Assembly (NCBI RefSeq): GCF_026151205.1
Contig: NC_087076.1
Coordinates: 620,001 to 684,000, forward strand
Reading direction: 5' to 3'
DNA length: 64,000 nucleotides
From: Bolinopsis microptera
Taxonomy: Eukaryota; Ctenophora; Tentaculata; Lobata; Bolinopsidae
Shown: piece after piece, positions 12,901 through 23,265 of the stretch
How the letters are laid out: the number at the start of each line of letters is the position of its first letter
How positions within the stretch are numbered: position 1 is the first letter of the stretch
Position numbers and translations under genes: made by a program
The notes under the pieces: generated by a model
The model's input: the letters and a program-made list of their open reading frames with translations, nothing else
Databases searched by the model: none
What the model was told of the DNA's origin: nothing

Positions 12901-15437
12901 TGTGCCAATACCAGGTACGGACAGGTTCTCAGGTACAGCCTGTGCCAATACCAGGCACGGACAGGTTCTCAGGTACAGCCTGTGCCAATACCAGGTACGA
13001 ACAGGTTCTCAGGTACAGACTGTGCCAATACCAGGCACGGAAAGGTTCTCAGGTACATACTGTGCCAATACCAGGCACGGATAGGTTCTCAGGTACATAC
13101 TGTGCCAATACCAGGCACGGATAGGTTCTCAGGTACATACTGTGCCAATACCAGGCACGGATAGGTTCTCAGGTACATACTGTGCCAATACCAGGCACGG
13201 ACAGGTTCTCAGGTACAGACTGTGCCAATACCAGGCACGGACAGGTTCTCAGGTACATACTGTGCCAATACCAGGCACGGACAGGTTCTCAGGTACAGAC
13301 TGTGCCAATACCAGGAGCGGACAGGTTCTCAGGTACATACTGTGCCAATACCAGGTACGGACAGGTTCTCAGGTACAGACTGTGCCAATACCAGGCACGG
13401 ACAGGTTCTCAGGTACATACTGTGCCAATACCAGGCACGGACAGGTTCTCAGGTACATACTGTGCCAATACCAGGCACGGACAGGTTCTCAGGTACAGAC
13501 TGTGCCAATACCAGGCACGGACAGGTTCTCAGGTACATACTGTGCCAATACCAGGCACGGACAGGTTCTCAGGTACATACTGTGCCAATACCAGGCACGG
13601 ACAGGTTCTCAGGTACATACTGTGCCAATACCAGGCACGGACAGGTTCTCAGGTACAGACTGTGCCAATACCAGGCACGGACAGGTTCTCAGGTACATAC
13701 TGTGCCAATACCAGGCACGGACAGGTTCTCAGGTACAGACTGTGCCAATACCAGGCACGGACAGGTTCTCAGGTACAGACTGTGCCAATACCAGGCACGG
13801 ACAGGTTCTCAGGTACAGACTGTGCCAATACCAGGCACGGACAGGTTCTCAGGTACATACTGTGCCAATACCAGGCACGGACAGGTTCTCAGGTACATAC
13901 TGTGCCAATACCAGGCACGGACAGGTTCTCAGGTACAGACTGTGCCAATACCAGGCACGGACAGGTTCTCAGGTACAGACTGTGCCAATACCAGGCACGG
14001 ACAGGTTCTCAGGTACATACTGTGCCAATACCAGGCACGGACAGGTTCTCAGGTACATACTGTGCCAATACCAGGCACGGACAGGTTCTCAGGTACATAC
14101 TGTGCCAATACCAGGCACGGACAGGTTCTCAGGTACATACTGTGCCAATACCAGGCACGGACAGGTTCTCAGGTACAGACTGTGCCAATACCAGGCACGG
14201 ACAGGTTCTCAGGTACAGACTGTGCCAATACCAGGCACGGACAGGTTCTCAGGTACATACTGTGCCAATACCAGGCACGGACAGGTTCTCAGGTACAGAC
14301 TGTGCCAATACCAGGCACGGACAGGTTCTCAGGTACATACTGTGCCAATACCAGGCACGGACAGGTTCTCAGGTACAGACTGTGCCAATACCAGGCACGG
14401 ACAGGTTCTCAGGTACAGACTGTGCCAATACCAGGCACGGACAGGTTCTCAGGTACATACTGTGCCAATACCAGGCACGGACAGGTTCTCAGGTACAGAC
14501 TGTGCCAATACCAGGCACGGACAGGTTCTCAGGTACATACTGTGCCAATACCAGGCACGGACAGGTTCTCAGGTACAGACTGTGCCAATACCAGGCACGG
14601 ACAGGTTCTCAGGTACAGACTGTGCCAATACCAGGCACGGACAGGTTCTCAGGTACAGACTGTGCCAATACCAGGCACGGACAGGTTCTCAGGTACAGAC
14701 TGTGCCAATACCAGGCACGGACAGGTTCTCAGGTACATACTGTGCCAATACCAGGCACGGACAGGTTCTCAGGTACATACTGTGCCAATACCAGGCACGG
14801 ACAGGTTCTCAGGTACAGACTGTGCCAATACCAGGCACGGACAGGTTCTCAGGTACAGACTGTGCCAATACCAGGCACGGACAGGTTCTCAGGTACAGAC
14901 TGTGCCAATACCAGGCACGGACAGGTTCTCAGGTACAGACTGTGCCAATACCAGGCACGGACAGGTTCTCAGGTACATACTGTGCCAATACCAGGCACGG
15001 ACAGGTTCTCAGGTACATACTGTGCCAATACCAGGCACGGACAGGTTCTCAGGTACATACTGTGTCAATACCAGGCACGGACAGGTTCTCAGGTACAGAC
15101 TGTGCCAATACCAGGCACGGACAGGTTCTCAGGTACAGACTGTGCCAATACCAGGCACGGACAGGTTCTCAGGTACATACTGTGCCAATACCAGGCACGG
15201 ACAGGTTCTCAGGTACATACTGTGCCAATACCAGGCACGGACAGGTTCTCAGGTACAGACTGTGCCAATACCAGGCACGGACAGGTTCTCAGGTACATAC
15301 TGTGCCAATACCAGGCACGGACAGGTTCTCAGGTACAGACTGTGCCAATACCAGGCACGGACAGGTTCTCAGGTACATACTGTGCCAATACCAGGCACGG
15401 ACAGGTTCTCAGGTACATACTGTGCCAATACCAGGCA
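6971..15437. repeat. 40-bp minisatellite, about 211 copies (8.5 kb)
   Basis: Each unit reads TGTGCCAATACCAGGCACGG then ACAGGTTCTCAGGTACAKAC, where K is T or G. The T and G forms are both very common and interspersed. GTGCC and GGCAC form a 5-bp stem around a 7-base loop in every unit. Rarer variants are GGTACGG, GGGCAGG, GGATAGG, GGAAAGG, TTTACC and CAGCCTG, plus 8-base insertions (CATAGTACATACTG) around 8130-8430, 12205 and 12455. The unit lacks stops in all three plus frames. As 40 leaves a remainder of 1 when divided by 3, each frame reads the same 40-residue peptide out of phase, so the long plus ORFs are artefacts. Confidence 0.97.
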
Positions 15438-15483
15438 TCCTAATTGATAAGGCTGGATAGTGAGGTGTTTATAGAACCTGTAT

Positions 15484-15514
15484 AGAGAAGTGTATATTTA
15501 TAATACACTTCTCT
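15484..15514. other. Perfect 12-bp inverted repeat with 7-base loop
   Basis: AGAGAAGTGTAT (15484-15495) is matched by ATACACTTCTCT (15503-15514). It lies within 50 bp of the end of the 40-bp array. Confidence 0.85.
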
Positions 15515-15612
15515 TATATATTATATATAATATATATCTAAGATATTGAGGATATAAAGGCTGCTCGGTGTCGACAGGCTAATTTGGGTATTGAACTATA
15601 TAATATATACTA

Positions 15613-15645
15613 TATTATTGCCGCTAACTAATAGCGGCAATAATA
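15613..15645. other. Perfect 14-bp inverted repeat with 5-base loop
   Basis: TATTATTGCCGCTA (15613-15626) is matched by TAGCGGCAATAATA (15632-15645). The stem core is GC-rich within AT-rich surroundings, so it should be a stable cruciform or RNA hairpin. No T-run follows it. Confidence 0.88.
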
Positions 15646-15692
15646 ATATTTCCACACGCAATAATAATTATCACGCAGTATCTAACTGACAT

Positions 15693-16221
15693 TCAATGTT
15701 AGGAGTCAATGTTAGGAGTCAATGTTAGGAGTCAATGTTAGGAGTCAATGTTAGGAGTCAATGTTAGGAGTCAATGTTAGGAGTCAATGTTAGGAGTCAA
15801 TGTTAGGAGTCAATGTTAGGAGTCAATGTTAGGAGTCAATGTTAGGAGTCAATGTTAGGAGTCAATGTTAGGAGTCAATGTTAGGAGTCAATGTTAGGAG
15901 TCAATGTTAGGAGTCAATGTTAGGAGTCAATGTTAGGAGTCAATGTTAGGAGTCAATGTTAGGAGTCAATTTTAGGAGTCAATTTTAGGAGTCAATGTTA
16001 GGAGTCAATGTTAGGAGTCAATGTTAGGAGTCAATGTTAGGAGTCAATGTTAGGAGTCAATGTTAGGAGTCAATGTTAGGAGTCAATGTTAGGAGTCAAT
16101 GTTAGGAGTCAATGTTAGGAGTCAATGTTAGGAGTCAATGTTAGGAGTCAATGTTAGGAGTCAATTTTAGGAGTCAATGTTAGGAGTCAATGTTAGGAGT
16201 CAATGTTAGGAGTCAATGTTA
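15693..16221. repeat. 13-bp minisatellite (TTAGGAGTCAATG), about 40 copies
   Basis: Units are nearly identical. The only common variant is CAATTTT for CAATGTT, near 15970, 15983 and 16163. Confidence 0.96.
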
Positions 16222-16551
16222 GCTACGAGTATTGTTGAAGAGCATGTAGCTCTATGGGATGATAGGTTAATGCAGCTAAACTACTTATTTAGTATTGGCA
16301 CAGTATGTACTACTTATGCCAACTACAGAAACGATAAAATAAAAACCCGGGCCGCATAATAAAAGGAGTGGTAGGAGCAAATACTGGCTAGTACTGTGTA
16401 CTGGTTGTATATTCAAGCAGAAGAGAAGGATCAGAGTAGCACGCTGAGTAAATGATATTACTCTTCAGATGACAACTAATAGTGCTAATGGTGTAGTATA
16501 CTAGTAATAGTACTAATAGAGCTAATGAAACATGTCAACCAGCATCTGTTC
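16222..16551. other. Unique spacer, no gene seen
   Basis: 330 bp of non-repetitive sequence between the 13-bp and 67-bp arrays. I see no ORF or structured element. Confidence 0.5.
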
Positions 16552-19175
16552 GGAAATGAGGGGTCTGCTTGCTTTACTCATTCCAAACACTGTGACACCT
16601 CCAAGTGACATGTTGGGAGGAAATGAGGGGTTTGCTTGCTTTACTCATTCCAAACACTGTGACACCTCCAAGTGACATGTTGGGAGGAAATGAGGGGTCT
16701 GCTTGCTTTACTCATTCCAAACACTGTGACACCACCAAGTGACATGTTGGGAGGAAATGAGGGGTCTGCTTGCTTTACTCATTCCAAACACTGTGACACC
16801 TCCAAGTGACATGTTGGGAGGAAATGAGGGGTCTGCTTACTTTACTCATTCCAAACACTGTGACACCTCCAAGTGACATGTTGGGAGGAAATTAGGGGTT
16901 TGCTTGCTTTACTCATTCCAAACACTGTGACACCTCCAAGTGACATGTTGGGAGGAAATGAGGGGTCTGCTTGCTTTACTCATTCCAAACACTGTGACAC
17001 CTCCAAGTGACATGTTGGGAGGAAATGAGGGGTCTGCTTACTTTACTCATTCCAAACACTGTGACACCACCAAGTGACATGTTGGGAGGAAATGAGGGGT
17101 CTGCTTACTTTACTCATTCCAAACACTGTGACACCTCCAAGTGACATGTTGGGAGGAAATGAGGGGTCTGCTTACTTTACTCATTCCAAACACTGTGACA
17201 CCACCAAGTGACATGTTGGGAGGAAATGAGGGGTCTGCTTACTTTACTCATTCCAAACACTGTGACACCTCCAAGTGACATGTTGGGAGGAAATGAGGGG
17301 TCTGCTTACTTTACTCATTCCAAACACTGTGACACCTCCAAGTGACATGTTGGGAGGAAATTAGGGGTTTGCTTGCTTTACTCATTCCAAACACTGTGAC
17401 ACCTCCAAGTGACATGTTGGGAGGAAATGAGGGGTCTGCTTGCTTTACTCATTCCAAACACTGTGACACCTCCAAGTGACATGTTGGGAGGAAATGAGGG
17501 GTCTGCTTGCTTTACTCATTCCAAACACTGTGACACCTCCAAGTGACATGTTGGGAGGAAATGAGGGGTCTGCTTGCTTTACTCATTCCAAACACTGTGA
17601 CACCTCCAAGTGACATGTTGGGAGGAAATGAGGGGTCTGCTTGCTTTACTCATTCCAAACACTGTGACACCTCCAAGTGACATGTTGGGAGGAAATGAGG
17701 GGTCTGCTTGCTTTACTCATTCCAAACACTGTGACACCGCCAAGTGACATGTTGGGAGGAAATGAGGGGTCTGCTTGCTTTACTCATTCCAAACACTGTG
17801 ACACCTCCAAGTGACATGTTGGGAGGAAATGAGGGGTCTGCTTGCTTTACTCATTCCAAACACTGTGACACCTCCAAGTGACATGTTGGGAGGAAATGAA
17901 GGGTCTGCTTGCTTTACTCATTCCAAACACTGTGACACCTCCAAGTGACATGTTGGGAGGAAATGAGGGGTCTGCTTGCTTTACTCATTCCAAACACTGT
18001 GACACCTCCAAGTGACATGTTGGGAGGAAATGAGGGGTCTGCTTGCTTTACTCATTCCAAACACTGTGACACCTCCAAGTGACATGTTGGTCGGAAATGA
18101 GGGGTCTGCTTGCTTTACTCATTCCAAACACTGTGACACCGCCAAGTGACATGTTGGGAGGAAATGAGGGGTCTGCTTGCTTTACTCATTCCAAACACTG
18201 TGACACCTCCAAGTGACATGTTGGGAGGAAATGAGGGGTCTGCTTGCTTTACTCATTCCAAACACTGTGACACCTCCAAGTGACATGTTGGGAGGAAATG
18301 AGGGGTCTGCTTGCTTTACTCATTCCAAACACTGTGACACCGCCAAGTGACATGTTGGGAGGAAATGAGGGGTCTGCTTGCTTTACTCATTCCAAACACT
18401 GTGACACCTCCAAGTGACATGTTGGGAGGAAATGAGGGGTCTGCTTGCTTTACTCATTCCAAACACTGTGACACCTCCAAGTGACATGTTGGGAGGAAAT
18501 GAGGGGTCTGCTTGCTTTACTCATTCCAAACACTGTGACACCTCCAAGTGACATGTTGGGAGGAAATGAGGGGTCTGCTTGCTTTACTCATTCCAAACAC
18601 TGTGACACCTCCAAGTGACATGTTGGGAGGAAATGAGGGGTCTGCTTGCTTTACTCATTCCAAACACTGTGACACCGCCAAGTGACATGTTGGGAGGAAA
18701 TGAGGGGTCTGCTTGCTTTACTCATTCCAAACACTGTGACACCTCCAAGTGACATGTTGGGAGGAAATGAGGGGTCTGCTTGCTTTACTCATTCCAAACA
18801 CTGTGACACCTCCAAGTGACATGTTGGGAGGAAATGAGGGGTCTGCTTGCTTTACTCATTCCAAACACTGTGACACCTCCAAGTGACATGTTGGGAGGAA
18901 ATGAGGGGTCTGCTTGCTTTACTCATTCCAAACACTGTGACACCGCCAAGTGACATGTTGGGAGGAAATGAGGGGTCTGCTTGCTTTACTCATTCCAAAC
19001 ACTGTGACACCTCCAAGTGACATGTTGGGAGGAAATGAGGGGTCTGCTTGCTTTACTCATTCCAAACACTGTGACACCTCCAAGTGACATGTTGGGAGGA
19101 AATGAGGGGTCTGCTTGCTTTACTCATTCCAAACACTGTGACACCTCCAAGTGACATGTTGGGAGGAAATGTATC
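16552..19175. repeat. 67-bp satellite-like array, about 39 copies
   Basis: The unit runs from GGAAATGAGGGGTCTGCTTG through CATTCCAAACACTGTGACAC to AAGTGACATGTTGGGA. Copies differ mainly at CTTGC/CTTAC and at CACCTCC/CACCACC/CACCGCC. The ACC form is confined to the left third. The CGCC form recurs at about 17737, 18139, 18340, 18675 and 18943, which are exact multiples of 67 apart. No frame is open. Confidence 0.97.
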
Positions 19176-20312
19176 TTCGGTTGGGAATTGGGACGGATAT
19201 TTTTTGATGATTATATGAAAATCAAAGAATACTATTAGCTTCTTCCCTGTGACCAGGGGTTTTCAATTATCTTTACTATAATTCAGAGAATTATTTTTGT
19301 CTGTCTGTCTGTACGACCGCCCACGTGCAAATCAGACGAGAAATAGGAAGTTGTGTAGTAACCATAGTAACGAGGATTGTTACACGCACGTGCACGTGCA
19401 AAGATTGTTAAAACTGCATTTTTATCGGTTTTGTTGATATTACGTTGTGTTTAGTGCGAGCAAGATTTTATTTGGCTGTATCTTCGGTTGAGTACTTGTG
19501 TAGGATATTATTGACACGATTTAAACTTACTAACAAAAATACTATTAGTTTCCTCCCTAACCACGGGTTTTCTAGTCTTATTTATAATTCAAAGAATTAT
19601 TCTGTAGAATGTATGTACGACCGCCCACGTGCAAATTAGGTAAACAAATAAAAGTTGTATAGTAACCATAGTAGTAGTTTGTGTAACAATGTGGCTGTTG
19701 GAATGTCCGAGGTAAAATAAGTGTTGAGATACAAAATTAAAAAACGGTGTTGAACGTGCACGTGCAATGCTTGGCGAGCGACATTTTGATCGGTTTTGTG
19801 GTAATTACGTTGTGTTCAGTGCGAGCTACATTTAGATCGGCTGTATTTTCGGTGAGGATTAATACTTTTTGATACGATTAAAACTGACTGCCAAAGAAAT
19901 AGAAAACTACTAGTTTCATCCCTGTTACCACGGGCTTTCTAGTCATTATTATAATTTGTAGTAGTTGTACAGCAATACTAAGGTAATGGGACTACTACAC
20001 ACAGACATCGAACGCTGTAAGAAGATGACGATCAGACCTAATCATTATTATAATTCAAAGAATTCAAAGAAGTTAGGTAAAAACCAAAAGGTTGCATAGC
20101 AAGTTAGCAACGGTGTTGTAATGCACACGTGCACGTGCAAAGATTGTTGGAACGGCATTTTGGTCGGTTTTGTGATAATTACGTTGTGTTTAAAGTGTTT
20201 AACATTTAAATCGGCTGTATCTTCCGTTGGGATGGACTTTTTTGATGCGATTAAAAATGTCTTTCAAAGAATACTACTAGCTTCATCCCTGTTACCACGG
20301 GCTTTCTAGTAA
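19176..20312. repeat. Diverged tandem repeat of about 305-375 bp, four copies
   Basis: Copies begin near 19169, 19476, 19842 and 20216, each marked by TGTATCTTCGGTTGGG or a close form. The copies share a CTTCATCCCTGTTACCACGG-like box, ACGACCGCCCACGTGCAAAT (copies 1 and 2), GTAACCATAGTAACGAGG and ACGTGCACGTGCAAAGATTG. They differ by many substitutions and indels, so this is older than the neighbouring arrays. Another copy in the opposite orientation lies at 1-110, showing that the unit is dispersed. Confidence 0.85.
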
Positions 20313-20591
20313 GTGTATAAAGCAGTGTAATTATGATCGGGTGGCAGGCACATGCAGGCACGTAGCCAGGGGGGGGGGCGTCCCTGGGCACATGCATTAT
20401 TAACATCACTGGAAACACAAACATATCACAAATCTACAACACGTATAGTAATGGGTTTGAGCACAGTGTGGTTCTACACCCTAATTATTACTACTACTAC
20501 TACTAATAGTAATAGTAATGAATATCCAATTATCCATGCTTAAATTTGTATTTAAAATGACATTTTACCTTCCCATAGTCATCTAAGCAGC
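20313..20591. other. Unique spacer with a G-run
   Basis: Contains CACGTAGCCAGG followed by ten G's near 20356-20379 and a (TAC)n-like patch near 20488. No gene seen. Confidence 0.45.
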
Positions 20592-20683
20592 TGACTTTCT
20601 GTTTAAAGTTTCACTTTCTGTTTAAAGTTTCACTTTCTGTTTAAAGCTTCACTTTCTGTTTAAAGTTTCACTTTCTGTTACAG
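20592..20683. repeat. 19-bp repeat (ACTTTCTGTTTAAAGTTTC), about 5 copies
   Basis: Five consecutive copies, one with AAGCTTC in place of AAGTTTC and the last broken by TTACAGC. Confidence 0.9.
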
Positions 20684-20890
20684 CTCACGATAAACACATA
20701 CCCAGGATGATTTACAATTAGAAGGAACATACTACTACCGACGAGGTGGCTTCCTATTCATTACCTACATAATATACTCTGGTAGCAGGGAGTAAATAAT
20801 ACACTATCAAAATATACAATTTTAATTTGATGAAATATAAATAAATATCATAATTATGTATTACAATATATTATTATAATGCAGCAAGTA

Positions 20891-21118
20891 TAGCGGGGGG
20901 AGGGGGTACACTACACCCCCCCCCCCTATAACAAGTATAGCGGGGGAGGGGGTACACTACACCCACCCCCCCTATAACAATATAGCGGGGGAGGGGTACA
21001 CTACACCCCCCTATAACAATATAGCGGGGGGAGGAGGTGCACTACACCCCCCCCCCCCTATAACAAGTATAACTATATTCCATGCAACAGCGTTAGGGGG
21101 GGGGGGGGGGGGGCCTGT
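20891..21118. repeat. G-run/C-run palindromic repeat, four copies plus poly-G
   Basis: Each copy has TATAGCGGGGG, a GTACACTACACC centre, then a long C-run and TATAA, so each can fold back with G-run pairing C-run. A poly-G run at about 21098-21113 follows. Run lengths vary between copies. Confidence 0.8.
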
Positions 21119-21276
21119 AACCATGGTAACAGATATAGGGGGGCTCGCACAGTGCAACTTAGCCCCAATGAGGCAGTTCAGCGAACTAATAAAATAATTA
21201 ACGGGTCATTAGAATAGCAGCCTTTAAGTTCGGGAATTAGATAAAGTGGTGAGCAGTGCTTCACTAACTATAGTCC

Positions 21277-21332
21277 AACACACACACACTCACACACTCA
21301 CACACTCACACACACACACTCACACACACACA

Positions 21333-21376
<44 letters not shown>

Positions 21377-21469
21377 TGCACACACACACACGCACGCACG
21401 CATGCACGCACGCACGCACGCACGCACGCGCACACGCACACACGCACACACACATACACACACACACAT
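21277..21469. repeat. (CA)n / (CACG)n microsatellite
   Basis: Alternating CACACA, CTCACA, GCACGCAC and CATGCAC blocks, purely alternating purine-pyrimidine for most of the length, a composition that favours Z-DNA. Frames on both strands are open only because of the dinucleotide repeat. Confidence 0.93.
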
Positions 21470-21519
21470 ATTGACAAGTGCTTCACAGCTCACACAGGTA
21501 TATTATATGTTTTACTCAC

Positions 21520-21623
21520 CTCCCCAGTTTCTTGATAAAACTGGGCATGTTTCCTCTGGCCCCGTCTCAGGGCAGCTGCTTCTATCTCATATATATTCCT
21601 CCAGTCTCCACTCTCAACACTCA
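21520..21623 (-). CDS. Possible coding exon ending at a consensus splice donor (unidentified)
   Basis: On the minus strand an open frame reads ESGDWRNIYEIEAAALRRGQ, then RKHAQFYQETGE, and ends at GGGGAG followed by GTGAGTAA, a strong donor with the intron starting at 21519. The residue mix is charged and non-repetitive, unlike the surrounding satellite frames. The upstream limit is unclear because the frame runs into the ~68-bp repeat, where it reads a TIVTLLVTIV-type hydrophobic string, and no good acceptor is visible. I do not recognise the product, and it may be chance. Confidence 0.25.
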
Positions 21624-22292
21624 TGTAGTACACTAGCCCTCCCCTAGTAATGGTAACTATGGTAACTAGTAGTGTAACTATGGTAACTAGTAATGCAACC
21701 GTATCAGCCACAAGTATTATCTATAACACTCATGTAGTACACTAGCCCTCCCCTAGTAATGCAACCGTATCAGCCACAAGTATTATATATATAACACTCA
21801 TGTAGTACACTAGCCCTCCCCTAGTAATGCAACCGTATCAGCCACAAGTATTATATATAACACTCATGTAGTACACTAGCCCTCCCCTAGTAATGGTAAC
21901 TATGGTAACTAGTAGTGTAACTATGGTAACTAGTAATGCAACCGTATCAGCCACAAGTATTATCTATAACACTCATGTAGTACACTAGCCCTCCCCTAGT
22001 AATGCAACCGTATCAGCCACAAGTATTATATATATAACACTCATGTAGTACACTAGCCCTCCCCTAGTAATGGTAACTATGGTAACTAGTAGTGTAACTA
22101 TGGTAACTAGTAATGCAACCGTATCAGCCACAAGTATTATATATATAACACTCATGTAGTACACTAGCCCTCCCCTAGTAATGCAACCGTATCAGCCACA
22201 AGTATTATATATATAACACTCATGTAGTACACTAGCCCTCCCCTAGTAATGCAACCGTATCAGCCACAAGTATTATATATATAACACTCATG
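21616..22292. repeat. ~68-bp satellite, left part, interrupted by a LINE
   Basis: Units read ATAACACTCATGTAGTACAC, TAGCCCTCCCCTAGTAATG and CAACCGTATCAGCCACAAGT then TATTATATAT. About nine starts are present. Some units carry a 44-base insertion with two GGTAACTATGGTAACTAGTA-like blocks. The last unit breaks at TCATG (22288-22292), where the LINE begins, and its remainder resumes at 26424. Confidence 0.93.
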
Positions 22293-22534
22293 GTCTTCCA
22301 ATGGTTGTGTGAAGCGCAGGTGGCCCAAAGCGTCACCGCTGGATAGAGACCCTGGATCTGCCTGCAGCAGCCAGAACCTCGAAAAAGGGCTACCCCGTTG
22401 GTGCCCTTTTCCAGTACCACATCGAACAGCAAGATGAAGCCTCTCCACAACAAGTCCTATCCTGCTACCTCCTCGTGGTGAAGACTGGAAACTGGATGAA
22501 CAGTGGTGATCTCTAGGCTAAGGGCAGCGAAGGG

Positions 22535-22990
22535 CGACGGGAGGCTCACTGACCCCCGCGGATTTCAATTATTGAATCACATAATTGTCTCCTAACTCTA
22601 AACCTCAAGAGAAGAGAGGTGCAGAGAATCAGTGACTCCCCCGGCTGTGGAGTGAACAGTAGCTAAAGAGGTATTGGCCGTTTGCCTCTGACCTTGTTTC
22701 TATGACCCAGGTAAACTGGACCACGCTCTGGTAACAGGATCGGCCCCCCATGCCTGGGGTAACGACGGGAGGCTCACTGACCCCCGCGGATTTCAATTAT
22801 TGAATCACATAATTGTCTCCTAACTCTAAACCTCAAGAGAAGAGAGGTGCAGAGAATCAGTGACTCCCCCGGCTGTGGAGTGAACAGTAGCTAAAGAGGT
22901 ATTGGCCGTTTGCCTCTGACCTTGTTTCTATGACCCAGGTAAACTGGACCACGCTCTGGTAACAGGATCGGCCCCCCATGCCTGGGGTAA
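22535..22990 (+). promoter_or_regulatory. Two identical 228-bp monomers in the LINE 5' region
   Basis: The segment starting CGACGGGAGGCTCACTGACC at 22535 repeats at 22763. I see no difference between the two copies over 228 bp. Tandem 5' monomers act as promoters in mouse L1 (Tf and A types). A promoter role here is inference from position only. Confidence 0.7.
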
Positions 22991-23265
22991 CGAGGTAGTC
23001 AGGGGGAAGGTTAGCCCCCGTAAAAGTGGAGCCTTGGCTCACACTCTAATCTCCCTAAGCTTTGGGACAAAAGCGTATAGTCATTTATTGGAATTGGTGA
23101 AGAAAGAAGAAATAATACAACGACAGGACATCATCACAAAACCCACTCTTACTGATTAGTAGCAACAAGTGTTCTAGCGGAAGTTGTTACTCACGTGGCC
23201 AAGATGGATAAGTCATTTAACGCTCAAGTGGCGCCCGGCGTTAAGTAGGTGTCTCACTTTGCCTG

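Larger units (their letters stand above)
15438..15692. other. Spacer carrying two perfect hairpins
   Basis: A 255-bp gap between the 40-bp and 13-bp arrays. The left half of the first hairpin starts at 15484 and the second ends at 15645. The remainder is AT-rich and featureless. Confidence 0.7.

Noticed and set aside
6938-15460. Very long plus-strand ORFs of up to 1318 codons in the 40-bp array
   Set aside because: All three plus frames encode the same 40-residue repeat out of phase because the unit has no stop codon. There is no start context, no unique domain and no codon bias.
15693-16221. 13-bp unit as telomere-like DNA because it contains TTAGG
   Set aside because: The unit is a 13-mer with GAGTCAATG-type content; TTAGG occurs once per unit and the array is internal.
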